DNA from: Candidatus Kapaibacterium sp.
GTDB taxonomy: Bacteria; Bacteroidota; Ignavibacteria; Kapaibacteriales; UBA2268
Direction of reading: 5' to 3'
Length of the DNA stretch: 7,318 bases
Assembly (NCBI GenBank): GCA_027858275.1
Contig: JAQIDA010000098.1
Span: 1 to 7,318, forward strand
The notes under the pieces are model-generated. The model searched no databases, had not been told where the DNA came from, and saw only the letters and a list, made by a program, of their open reading frames with translations. How positions within the stretch are numbered: position 1 is the stretch's first letter; each line of letters begins with the position of its first letter. Below are positions 1-7,059 of the stretch, one piece after another. Made by a program: the position numbers and the translations under genes.

Positions 1-28
1 TATAAACTTTGCGCTTATTTAATCCCAT
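1..28 (-). CDS. Possible start of the next gene, cut by window edge
   Basis: On the minus strand GGAAGGA at 43-37 is followed after 8 bases by an ATG at 28, and the frame stays open to the window edge (M-G-L-N-K-R-K-V-Y). The ribosome site is one of the strongest in the window, and the position fits the next gene in a same-strand row, 57 bases after the preceding stop. Nine residues are too few to name a product. The basic N-terminus could be the start of a signal peptide or membrane anchor, but that is a guess. Confidence 0.4.
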
Positions 29-56
29 TTCTTAAATCCTTCCGATTCGTTTTCTT

Positions 57-85
57 GATAGTAATATAATCATTTTTTTACTATC
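57..85. repeat. AT-rich inverted repeat directly after the short secreted protein gene
   Basis: GATAGTAA at 57-64 pairs perfectly with TTACTATC at 78-85 across a 13-base loop, beginning at the base next to the TAA stop at 86-88. It could form a weak 3'-end hairpin on the minus-strand transcript. The stem has only two G-C pairs and no T-run follows in the transcribed direction, so a terminator function is doubtful. Confidence 0.3.
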
Positions 86-805
86 TTAACTCATTGTACC
101 GGATTTTGGGGCAAGGTCACATATTGTCTGTTCCCATTGAAGACCAAAAGGATAACCAAGCCCTTGCCTCTCATCAGCTCCTCCGTCAAAATAGTTCAAA
201 TCAGTATCTTTGTATGTACAAAAAATATCTTCATCAGAAAAAAAAGCCGGACCATTGTGATATGTATTATTCTGCCTGTCTTCTATATCATTTACATAAG
301 TACCAAGCTTGATCGCTGACGGATCGTCAGGTATCCATAAGGGCCAATTTGAGCCGTCTTCAATATTAATAGGTGAACCGATGGGGTTCATATCGGTAGA
401 AAAATAGACCCTGTACTTGTCAGTTTGGGTTTTGTCTATTGCATTCCCGTCATCAATTCTACCGGGAACAGTCCATGAACGGCCACTATTTGTATTATAC
501 GTAATCTCGCATAGCTTATTTATACTGTCTCCTACTTGTTTTTTTGCAGCGAACCAAATTCCTGAGGCATAAATATATTGGTTTTTTGATCCGCGCGGCC
601 ATATTCCGCTTGAAGTGTTTTGAGAAATATCAAAAAACACTATCCCAAAATTCGTCGTGGAAAATTGAATGTTCGAAACAGTATTTTCCTGACCGTCAAA
701 TACTCCCAATGACATTCTTTGGATTTCCTCTGTTTTAAGATCTTCAGCAAACGCAACAAGAAAAGAACAAACAAGCACTATTGTGAATGTAACAATCTTT
801 TTCAT
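86..805 (-). CDS. Secreted protein, probably early-terminated member of a large FCB-group family
   Basis: The protein has 239 residues from the ATG at 805. A signal peptide occupies residues 1-20 (IVTFTIVLVCSFLVAFA|ED). The mature part has motifs I associate with large uncharacterised secreted proteins of Kapabacteria/Ignavibacteria-like bacteria: NFGIVFFD, WPRGS (69-73), YASGIWFAAKK, the YRVYFSTD segment and YKDTDLNYFDGG (198-209). In my memory of that family, GYPFGLQWEQT is followed by a long stretch and often a T9SS tail. Here the protein ends 12 residues after EQT, at GTMS. All three minus-strand frames meet a stop within about 25 bases of that point, so a single frameshift would not restore a long protein. 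It may be a truncated remnant or a genuine short paralogue. An upstream in-frame ATG at 850 is rejected because the better ribosome site precedes 805. Function is unknown. Confidence 0.8.
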   Translation of the reverse strand: MKKIVTFTIVLVCSFLVAFAEDLKTEEIQRMSLGVFDGQENTVSNIQFSTTNFGIVFFDISQNTSSGIWPRGSKNQYIYASGIWFAAKKQVGDSINKLCEITYNTNSGRSWTVPGRIDDGNAIDKTQTDKYRVYFSTDMNPIGSPINIEDGSNWPLWIPDDPSAIKLGTYVNDIEDRQNNTYHNGPAFFSDEDIFCTYKDTDLNYFDGGADERQGLGYPFGLQWEQTICDLAPKSGTMS

Positions 806-810
806 AACGA

Positions 811-817
811 CTCCCTT
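811..817 (-). promoter_or_regulatory. Ribosome binding site fixing the start of the short secreted protein
   Basis: On the minus strand AAGGGAG lies 5 bases before the ATG at 805, close to the ideal anti-16S match. The signal peptide MKKIVTFTIVLV also begins exactly here. Both facts favour this start over the in-frame ATG at 850, which would put 15 polar residues ahead of the signal peptide. Confidence 0.75.
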
Positions 818-884
818 AGTAATGTGTGATTTATTAACTATATCAATCATTTGAGAATTAACTTGGCATTATTTGTTGTTTGAA

Positions 885-2228
885 TTACTCAACAATAAAC
901 TTTCCTGAAGCTACGACCTCATTTTTTATGAATATTCTATATAAATACAATCCCTGGGCGTAATCAGTAATATTTAAAAGAATTTCATTTTCTTGATTCG
1001 GAAGGAATCGGTTTTGTAGATATTTAATATTTCCGAGTAAATCTGTTATTTCTATCTTGGCTTGACCTTGGGACGGAGAAACAAAGTGAATTTTAGCTGT
1101 ATTACCCGTGACAATTATTTTGGAAGTACACTTTACAGGGGCATAAGTTTGGACAAAAGAAGTACCTGATTCACCGCGATATATGTCTCCCTCAAAAGTG
1201 CAGACTACAGCTGTCTGAGGGCCAACCAAGCATACATATTCTACAGGCGGGCCATAATACCCGATAATATTTCGAAGAGTCGGATCATATTTCCAATTTT
1301 TGCCGCCGTCTTGAGTCCAATAGGTTTTACCGTTATTGCCGACAACAATTCCGTTTTCTCTGTCATAAAAGTCAAGATCAAGTAAACCGAAGTTCAAACC
1401 ATCTTCAATCATTGAATCCAAAACATTAAACCAGGATCTCCCTCCGTCCGTAGTTTTGTGAATTAGATCGCGTTTAGTATTGCCTATACCGGTTTTTATT
1501 TGACCTATTTCATATCCTACAAGTGTATCAACAAAATGAAGATTCATTGGTATTCTATAATCAGGGTGCTCATACTCAACCCAAGACTTTCCTCCGTCAT
1601 CCGAACGATAGAACCTTTCATTAAATTGTGGGCTGCCGTCAACATCTCGAGTAACCATGGCGATTTTATTCGTATCTATCATTTCAGCAGCAAATATTGC
1701 ATACTCCGCCGGAGTACCAAACGGAGGGATAGTATCCCATGTTTGGAAACCATCATGAGATACTATCATGTGGAACAGTGAAGCCATCAAACCATGATTC
1801 TCATCGAACATATCAATTATTCTGAACCCTTGAAAATCATTTATTCCATAGTTTGTCTCTGTTGTATCCCAAGTCTTCCCACCATTGTATGTACGTAAAA
1901 ATGTGCTCGAATCGCAAGCAACAATACAAAAGTTTTCAGCAGGGTAAGCTATGTCATTTGCAGGATACCACAACTCAGGGTATAAGTAATTGTTTTCATA
2001 AGAATCTTCAAAAACAAAATTCCAAGTGAAACCACCGTCTGTTGATTTTAATACTTTACGAAATTGACCGCTATAGTTTGCCACAGCTATAATATTCAGT
2101 GAATCACAGTTGTCTATTGCCTTAAAATAGGAGACCCGTTCGTGCTCAAATGTCTTTTCCCAAATGGCATCGTTTGAAAATAGGTTTGTTGTGAGAAATA
2201 GGAACATTACCAATGGAAGAGTTTTCAT
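885..2228 (-). CDS. Secreted Asp-box (BNR/Ycf48-like) beta-propeller with T9SS-like tail
   Basis: This 447-residue secreted protein starts at the ATG at 2228. Residues 1-18 form a signal peptide (LPLVMFLFLTTNLFS|ND). Six Asp-box turns (S/T-x-D-G-G-x-x-W) mark the propeller blades: STDGGFTW (62-69), TYNGGKTW (113-120), SHDGFQTW (157-164), SDDGGKSW (209-216), TTDGGRSW (259-266) and TQDGGKNW (305-312). The repeats recall sialidase and Ycf48/HCF136 propellers, but no sialidase arginine triad or FRIP motif is evident, so no enzyme activity is proposed. Residues about 365-447 resemble a T9SS sorting domain (AKIEITDLLGNIKYL, then ITDYAQGLYLYRIFIKNEVVASGKFIVE), although the usual PNP opening is missing. 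It probably acts at the cell surface or outside the cell. It sits 264 bases downstream of recQ and 79 bases upstream of the next gene. An in-frame GTG at 2234 is an unlikely start. Confidence 0.9.
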   Translation of the reverse strand: MKTLPLVMFLFLTTNLFSNDAIWEKTFEHERVSYFKAIDNCDSLNIIAVANYSGQFRKVLKSTDGGFTWNFVFEDSYENNYLYPELWYPANDIAYPAENFCIVACDSSTFLRTYNGGKTWDTTETNYGINDFQGFRIIDMFDENHGLMASLFHMIVSHDGFQTWDTIPPFGTPAEYAIFAAEMIDTNKIAMVTRDVDGSPQFNERFYRSDDGGKSWVEYEHPDYRIPMNLHFVDTLVGYEIGQIKTGIGNTKRDLIHKTTDGGRSWFNVLDSMIEDGLNFGLLDLDFYDRENGIVVGNNGKTYWTQDGGKNWKYDPTLRNIIGYYGPPVEYVCLVGPQTAVVCTFEGDIYRGESGTSFVQTYAPVKCTSKIIVTGNTAKIHFVSPSQGQAKIEITDLLGNIKYLQNRFLPNQENEILLNITDYAQGLYLYRIFIKNEVVASGKFIVE

Positions 2229-2492
2229 GGTCACGCCTTATTAATAATGAATTATGTTGTCTCAAAGACCTAAGATTAGCAATTGTATACAGATTTTGTT
2301 TTTTGCTGATATTATCCTACCTTTTGCCCTTACTTTTTGAGACACATAACTATATTAAAAAGTTACAAATTAGAGTGCTCTTCTTTTATGGTGTCAATTT
2401 CAGGTGACGTAAAGGATATTATTTCCAAATATGTTTTTATGGAAGACGGAGTTATTAGGCAGGCGTTTTTTTGTTGTTGGGTGCAACTTGAT
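2229..2492. other. Intergenic region between recQ and the Asp-box gene, no gene seen
   Basis: These 264 AT-rich bases follow the recQ stop and precede the Asp-box gene. I see no open frame of plausible coding character on either strand, no tRNA-like fold and no strong hairpin with a T-run. This is the longest gene-free stretch in the window, so it is the likeliest place for a promoter of the downstream gene. I could not identify one: several TTG and TA-rich hexamers occur, but none has convincing spacing or agrees well with the Bacteroidota TAnnTTTG consensus. Confidence 0.5.
2236..2239 (-). promoter_or_regulatory. Ribosome binding site fixing the start of the Asp-box gene
   Basis: On the minus strand AAGG lies 7 bases before the ATG at 2228. 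It is only 1 base from the alternative GTG at 2234, which is too close for initiation. The site therefore favours the ATG start and shortens the longest open frame by two codons. Confidence 0.6.
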
Positions 2493-4859
2493 TTACAAAC
2501 CTTCCGGAATCCCCAATTTCAACAGGCGAATCCCGACAGACTCCGGTTTTCTCAAAAACAGCGCGCCCAGTTTTTTCAGATCTTTCTCAGTTTCATAAAT
2601 CTTTGCGAGCAGAGTGTCGTCGTATTCGGACCATGGCTCATTCTCTTTTTCATACTTCAACTCTTGCTTTTTTATCTTTTTCTTTACGGACTGCTCGACA
2701 ATATAGCACACTCTGAGAATTCTGAGTTTTGTATAATCGTATTTCTCGTCAAGAGCCTCGAAAACAGGTCGTAAAAGCTCAGTTCCCTCATCTTTGAATG
2801 CTGCGAATACACGCTTTTTCTCAGTATTGCCAATATTAACAAAACTTGAGAAATCGGAATTCCTCAAAGGATAATCATCGAGCCAATAGTTATATAAATG
2901 ACCGAATATTGTGCCGATTTGGACATTGTTATCCGCTATGAGCTTTTCGATTGACGCGCCTGCGTTGTATGCTTCGCCGACTTTGTGGTATTTCTTTTTC
3001 CCGTATTGTGAGCGGATAGAAATATCCGGTTTGGACTTAGCCGCTTCTTCCTCTTTAGAACCGGCAAATTGCCTGATTGTATTTAGAAAGATACTGCCGT
3101 ATTTAGCAAAACGCCCTGCCCCGACACCGTAAATTTGCAACATGCTTTCTTCGGTAGTCGGATAGTAGGCAGACATTTCAATAAGCGATTTATCCGGGAA
3201 AACCGCATAGGGCGGTATTCTTGATTTATCCGCCAGCATCTTGCGGAGGGAGCGCAGACCTTCGAACAATTCTGTGTTGTAAGAAATATCGGATTCCGCC
3301 AATTTCGCGCGACGTTTGCTTTTGCGAGTTTCCGCCCGAGCTTCCGGCACTTTGCCCATTACAAGGTCTTTTCCTTTGAACACTTCCATTGCTTTAGCGG
3401 TCAGGCTCAATGTGAGTTTTTCTTCGTCACGAAGAAGCAGACCGAGCGAGATACATTGTCGGGCGATACCCTGCCACTGAGCTTGAGACAGGTCTTTTCC
3501 TATCCCGTAAGTGGAGATATTCTGATGCCTAAAATCCAGGACTTTTTTCGCGCTTGAGCCTCGCAATACATCAACTATATGATTGACGCCGAACTTCTGC
3601 CCGGTTCGATAAACACATGACAGGAATTTTTGAGCGAGAACAGTTATGTCGTCTAATTTTTGTTCGCCGTCGAGGCAATTATCGCAGAGTTCGCAGTTTG
3701 ATTGTTCGTATTTCTCACCGAAATAGTTCATCAGCGGTATACGCCTGCAATTGAAGCTTTCGGCATAGTTGACCATTAAGCTTAATTGAGTATTGGCGAT
3801 CCGCTTTTCTTTTTCATCCTTCTGATTGATAAAATATCTTATCTTTCCCGCATCTCCGAGACCGAACAAAAGCAGACAATGAGCCTGCAATCCGTCACGG
3901 CCGGCGCGTCCTATCTCCTGATAGTAAGATTCAATGTTTTTGGGCAAATCGTAATGCACAACAAAGCGAACGTTGGGCTTATTGATACCCATACCAAAAG
4001 CGATTGTCGCGACAATTATCTGCACATCGTCCCGGATGAATAATTCCTGATTGTTTCGGCGAACAGAATCGCTAAGCCCTGCATGATAGGGTTTTACGGA
4101 AAAACCTTCGGACTGAAGATCGGCGGATAATTGTCCGACTTGCTTGCGAGAAAAGCAATATATAATACCCGATTTATCGGGAAAGCGGCGGAGAAAATCA
4201 ACAGTTTGCTGTGTCGGATTATCTTTAGGAATTACTTCGAGCATCAGATTATCTCGATTGAAACTTGCTACAAAAGTGTTTTGCTGTCTCAGTTCCAGAC
4301 TCTTGGCAATATCTTCTTGAACTCGGGGCGTTGCCGTTGCAGTGAATGCAGTACATACAGCATCGGGATATTCCTTGCGAACATGTGCCAATTGTCGGTA
4401 TTCCGGTCGAAAATCGTGTCCCCATTCAGAGATACAATGAGCTTCGTCAATGGTGAAACAATCCACTCGAATTTCAGAAAGCATATTTCTGACAGCAGGT
4501 TTCAGCAGAGTCTCCGGAGCGACATAGAGCAATTTAGCCGTTCCGTCTTTAATTTTCCCGACATTTTCTCGATATTCAGCGTCGCTGAGCGAACTGTTCA
4601 GCACAACAGCACTGACATCCTGAGCGATTAATTGTTGAACTTGATCTTTCATCAATGAAATGAGCGGCGATATTACAATGGTCAATCCGGGGAAAGTCAG
4701 CGCGGGTATCTGATAGCACAGAGACTTCCCGCCGCCGGTCGGCATGATAACTAATGAATCTTTTTTAGCGATAATATTATCAATTATCTCTTCCTGCAAA
4801 GGACGAAATTCATTGTATCCGAAAACTTCTTTTAATATCTTGCGGGGTGTTTTGTGCAT
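2493..4859 (-). CDS. recQ: ATP-dependent DNA helicase RecQ with extended C-terminus
   Basis: This 788-residue 3'-to-5' superfamily 2 helicase unwinds recombination and stalled-fork intermediates. Motifs in order are: motif 0 FRPLQEEII (18-26), Walker A TGGGKS (41-46), DEAH (138-141), TATAT (173-177), motif V IVATIAFGMGINKPNVRFV (282-300) and motif VI QEIGRAGRDG (314-323). The RQC zinc site has C371, C389, C392 and C395, all intact. A winged-helix region follows at about 405-500. An HRDC domain at about 529-600 includes FPDKSLIEMSAYYPTTEESM and IYGVGAGRFAKYG. Beyond it, 615-705 looks like the YpbB-type helix-turn-helix (HTH_40) found in some RecQs, and 742-788 (WSEYDDTLLAKIYE to IRLLKLGI) looks like a further small helical module. 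E. coli RecQ is about 610 residues, so this is a long form. The ATG at 4859 has only a weak upstream AAAGAA. By eye its DNA is more GC-rich than the flanking secreted-protein genes. Confidence 0.97.
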   Translation of the reverse strand: MHKTPRKILKEVFGYNEFRPLQEEIIDNIIAKKDSLVIMPTGGGKSLCYQIPALTFPGLTIVISPLISLMKDQVQQLIAQDVSAVVLNSSLSDAEYRENVGKIKDGTAKLLYVAPETLLKPAVRNMLSEIRVDCFTIDEAHCISEWGHDFRPEYRQLAHVRKEYPDAVCTAFTATATPRVQEDIAKSLELRQQNTFVASFNRDNLMLEVIPKDNPTQQTVDFLRRFPDKSGIIYCFSRKQVGQLSADLQSEGFSVKPYHAGLSDSVRRNNQELFIRDDVQIIVATIAFGMGINKPNVRFVVHYDLPKNIESYYQEIGRAGRDGLQAHCLLLFGLGDAGKIRYFINQKDEKEKRIANTQLSLMVNYAESFNCRRIPLMNYFGEKYEQSNCELCDNCLDGEQKLDDITVLAQKFLSCVYRTGQKFGVNHIVDVLRGSSAKKVLDFRHQNISTYGIGKDLSQAQWQGIARQCISLGLLLRDEEKLTLSLTAKAMEVFKGKDLVMGKVPEARAETRKSKRRAKLAESDISYNTELFEGLRSLRKMLADKSRIPPYAVFPDKSLIEMSAYYPTTEESMLQIYGVGAGRFAKYGSIFLNTIRQFAGSKEEEAAKSKPDISIRSQYGKKKYHKVGEAYNAGASIEKLIADNNVQIGTIFGHLYNYWLDDYPLRNSDFSSFVNIGNTEKKRVFAAFKDEGTELLRPVFEALDEKYDYTKLRILRVCYIVEQSVKKKIKKQELKYEKENEPWSEYDDTLLAKIYETEKDLKKLGALFLRKPESVGIRLLKLGIPEGL

Positions 4860-4910
4860 TTGTTCTTTAGTGTTTTTTTGTTTTGAAGATACAATTCGGC
4901 TAAGAAATCT

Positions 4911-6200
4911 TCATCTCGCCACCACAATCTTCCGTGTTTTAGACGCATTATCCGAGCTGACAGTGCAAAAATACGAACCCGACGGCAATCGCGAACAATC
5001 GCAGGGGAATTCATTTTCTCCGGCGGTAAGCATGCCGCTGAATATTTTCATTATGGTGTTTCCGGATAAGTCTGTGATTGTTATCTCTACTTGCTTAGTT
5101 TCCGGGGAAGTTATATTTATTGTACTGTTACCTATCACAGGGTTTGGAGTTATTTCAATAATAAAATCTTGTACGACAACATCGGCTACATCAGATGCAT
5201 CCCAAAGAGCATGCATTTTCATTAGCTCATATCCGGGGCCAGTATCATAAGTAGTATAAAAATATTTTTTATCTTTAGTCATCACTAAATCTTTGCCTCC
5301 GAATGCGTATTCGTAACAACGCTCTTTTGTGTTATAATCATATACATTAAGATCGAAGCCACAAACGGCTATTTTATTACCGTTTAGTATCACATTATTT
5401 GCACCCTCAAAACTGTTTATGATGTTTTTTTTCTGAATATCAATAACGTGGGTTATTGAAGTTGATGAAATAGCAATGACCTTATCATCATCAGAAAAAC
5501 TTATATCCTTAACGTAACCCGGGAAAGGTTCACTGATTGTGAAATCCTCCCAAGTATCAGTATCCCATACTCGTATAATTGCGTTGCTTTCCAAATCTAC
5601 GACTAAAACAATTATGTATTTCCCGGTTTTAGAATATTCACACATTCCTTTGTAATTCAGATTCTGATTAAATTTTAAATCCAATTTCTTTATCACTTCT
5701 AATGTTTCGGCATCATGAATGCAAATGTCATGAGTGTTAGTATTTAGTATAATACTTACAACATTTTTCCCGTCAGGGGAAACATCACAGTCCCGAGTTG
5801 TGTAATTCGTCGTATCTTTTACTGATTTTGTTAATAAAACACTGTGAGAAGAAATTGAATATATCACATAATTTGTATAATTGTCGCCGTCAACTTTATT
5901 ACTGTACATCGCAATAATTCTGTCATTATCAGGATAAAATGAAAAGGAATCGAACAGCGATACTGTGTCCTTAGTCGGTATACCGGCACAGAAATCACCT
6001 TTATCCGCCTTTGCAATGCTTACATCTTTTCTCTGGAATTTACGTATTGCCAGAAATTCATCATTCGGAGATAATGTAAGCTGATCCATCGGCTTAATTA
6101 GCCAATGTCTGTACCATATAACCTCTGTTGCATAGTCCCCCGCGAAAACTTTTCCGCTGAAAACAATTAAAGCCGTGAGAATTAAAATTGTTCGTAACAT
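4911..6200 (-). CDS. Secreted WD40-like beta-propeller protein with T9SS sorting domain
   Basis: This 429-residue protein has a signal peptide at about 1-20 (core ILILTALIVF, likely cleavage VFA|GDY). Residues about 30-335 carry degenerate WD40/PQQ-like repeats, each with an S-x-D-x-x-x-x-hydrophobic turn: LTLSPNDEFLAI (41-52), FSFYPDNDRIIAMY, CDVSPDGKNVVSI (138-150), CEYSKTGKYIIVLV, IIRVWDTDTWE (208-218) and ISFSDDDKVIAIS. Residues about 349-429 form a type A T9SS sorting domain: it opens with ITPNP, continues with VEITITDLSGN and closes with LPSGSYFCTVSSDNASKTRKIVVAR. By family knowledge this tail directs passage across the outer membrane and is removed or anchored at the surface. No catalytic residues are evident, so a binding or scaffold role is only a guess. 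A CxC pair (C400, C402) sits within the tail. The ATG at 6200 has AAAGG about 8 bases upstream. recQ starts 51 bases after its stop. Confidence 0.88.
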   Translation of the reverse strand: MLRTILILTALIVFSGKVFAGDYATEVIWYRHWLIKPMDQLTLSPNDEFLAIRKFQRKDVSIAKADKGDFCAGIPTKDTVSLFDSFSFYPDNDRIIAMYSNKVDGDNYTNYVIYSISSHSVLLTKSVKDTTNYTTRDCDVSPDGKNVVSIILNTNTHDICIHDAETLEVIKKLDLKFNQNLNYKGMCEYSKTGKYIIVLVVDLESNAIIRVWDTDTWEDFTISEPFPGYVKDISFSDDDKVIAISSTSITHVIDIQKKNIINSFEGANNVILNGNKIAVCGFDLNVYDYNTKERCYEYAFGGKDLVMTKDKKYFYTTYDTGPGYELMKMHALWDASDVADVVVQDFIIEITPNPVIGNSTINITSPETKQVEITITDLSGNTIMKIFSGMLTAGENEFPCDCSRLPSGSYFCTVSSDNASKTRKIVVAR

Positions 6201-6285
6201 TGTGTAGGCCTTTATCTATTGAACAAAAAATTGGCGATATCTGCTCTTCGGTGGAGTCAATCTTTTTAAAAGAGTCGTGCTAACT

Positions 6286-6894
6286 TCAAAAATAAAAAGA
6301 CGCGCCGACAGCTGTCGAACTCAAATCAATTACCGTTGTTTGGTTGGTCATATTGATTTTAGTTGTGTATTCATATCTCTCGTAAATGAAATTGGCGGTT
6401 AGTCCTATTTGAGCCCACAGAGCAAAATTGTTTTCAAGAAAATACTGCCCGCCAAAAATTAGGGCGGCACTGATGTTAAAATCAACTTCGTCGTAGCCCG
6501 ATCGTTCGATCCTCGGAAAAGCTAGATAGCCCAGAGCTCCGCCGAGATAAGGGGATACATTGCTTTTGCTGTCAAAAAAGTACTTTGCTGCGAGTTGGAA
6601 CGCTAATGTTGTTTCGCTGTTCGGCTCGTCGCCGTCTTCGTAAGTATATGATCGGCTTTGGATGCCGAGTGCAAAATCGACTTGTAAATTTTTACTGTAT
6701 GTATACAACAGATGTGCCATCGGCATAGTAGTTTTCATTTCAGCGTCAAAGGCATGGCTCATCCCGGCATCGACAGGACGATAGGCAAAACTCGCGCTTA
6801 TGCCGAAGGAACCGGGCTTTAGTTGTGCGGAGGCTTCACTTACAGATATTAAAGATATAATCAGAATTGAAAAATACTTAAAAAAGGCAGACAT
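6286..6894 (-). CDS. Outer-membrane beta-barrel protein, porin/OmpW-like size
   Basis: This 202-residue protein is predicted to be exported and inserted into the outer membrane. Residues 1-23 form a signal peptide with a hydrophobic core (FSILIISLISV) and a likely cleavage site at ASA|Q. The mature part is a series of short alternating segments typical of transmembrane beta-strands: GSFGISASFAY, HLLYTYSKNLQVDFALGIQSR, TTLAFQLAAKYFF, SPYLGGALGYLAF, FNISAALIFGGQYF and LWAQIGLTANFIY. It ends in SFYF, a terminal aromatic residue of the kind recognised by the BAM machinery. About 180 mature residues would suit an 8-stranded barrel. The ATG at 6894 is supported by GGAG five bases upstream. Function is unknown: candidates are a structural or adhesion barrel or an OmpW/OmpA-N-like pore. 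No OmpA peptidoglycan-binding domain is present. Confidence 0.85.
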   Translation of the reverse strand: MSAFFKYFSILIISLISVSEASAQLKPGSFGISASFAYRPVDAGMSHAFDAEMKTTMPMAHLLYTYSKNLQVDFALGIQSRSYTYEDGDEPNSETTLAFQLAAKYFFDSKSNVSPYLGGALGYLAFPRIERSGYDEVDFNISAALIFGGQYFLENNFALWAQIGLTANFIYERYEYTTKINMTNQTTVIDLSSTAVGASFYF

Positions 6895-6936
6895 ATAAAC
6901 TCCGGATAGTTATGTTTATCAGTGTTTCCGTATCTG

Positions 6937-6961
6937 CAACCGCGGAGTTAACCCGCGGTTG
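6937..6961. terminator. Perfect GC-rich hairpin between asnS and the beta-barrel gene
   Basis: CAACCGCGG at 6937-6945 pairs perfectly with CCGCGGTTG at 6953-6961 across a 7-base loop (AGTTAAC). The 9-base-pair stem has six G-C pairs. It lies 43 bases before the start codon of the beta-barrel gene and downstream of asnS, so in a minus-strand transcript it could end asnS transcription or protect a 3' end. Neither strand has a T-run after the stem, so it is not a standard intrinsic terminator. It could instead be a regulatory hairpin or part of the neighbouring repeat unit. Confidence 0.35.
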
Positions 6962-6974
6962 AGAATTCGTTTCT

Positions 6975-7059
6975 GCTCGCTGAGCGGATTCGAAGCGTCT
7001 TTGACGTTGATGCTCCCATGTGAAAATTCTAAGACACTTCGACTCCGCTCAGTGAGCGA
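6975..7059. repeat. REP-like inverted repeat pair (BIME-like) downstream of asnS
   Basis: Two copies of the same motif face each other, at 6977-7000 and 7032-7059. Read on the same strand, both contain TCGCT, then GAGCGGA, then TCGAAG, then GTCT. They differ by a 4-base insertion (CACT) in the right copy and two substitutions. Each copy has its own small palindrome: GCTC-GCT-GAGC at 6975-6985 and CGCTC-AGT-GAGCG at 7046-7058. The pair could fold into one long imperfect hairpin with a loop of about 31 bases, and on the + strand a run of five T follows at 7060-7064. Sequences with a CTTCGACTCCGCTCAG core are, from memory, common as dispersed intergenic repeats in bacterial genomes. The arms are read directly; the REP assignment is inferred. 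Confidence 0.6.

Noticed and set aside
2337..2774. Plus-strand open frame of 145 codons
   Set aside because: It overlaps the end of recQ antisense and the spacer, and has no recognisable domain or ribosome site. It is a shadow of the recQ coding frame.
4131..4631. Plus-strand open frame of 166 codons inside recQ
   Set aside because: It is fully antisense to the conserved helicase core, and its translation has no family resemblance.
4884..4913. Inverted repeat TGAAGAT / ATCTTCA at the end of the WD40-like gene
   Set aside because: The stem is only 7 AT-rich pairs with a 16-base loop, and in the transcribed direction it is followed by A-rich sequence, not T, so it is not a credible terminator.
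4832..5014. Minus-strand open frame of 60 codons overlapping the WD40-like gene and the recQ start
   Set aside because: It is out of frame with both genes and covers the well-conserved T9SS tail. Its composition is unlike a real protein.
4744..5250. Plus-strand open frame of 168 codons spanning the recQ start
   Set aside because: It is antisense to both recQ and the WD40-like gene, two well-supported genes, and has no family resemblance.
6261..6273. Short palindrome TCTTTT-T-AAAAGA between the beta-barrel and WD40-like genes
   Set aside because: It is a low-complexity A/T palindrome of a size expected by chance in AT-rich DNA.
6895..6961. Possible promoter TTGCAG with TAAACA or CATAAC ahead of the beta-barrel gene
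   Set aside because: The TTG overlaps the GC hairpin, and the spacings (15 or 19 bases) and hexamers match neither the sigma-70 nor the Bacteroidota consensus well.
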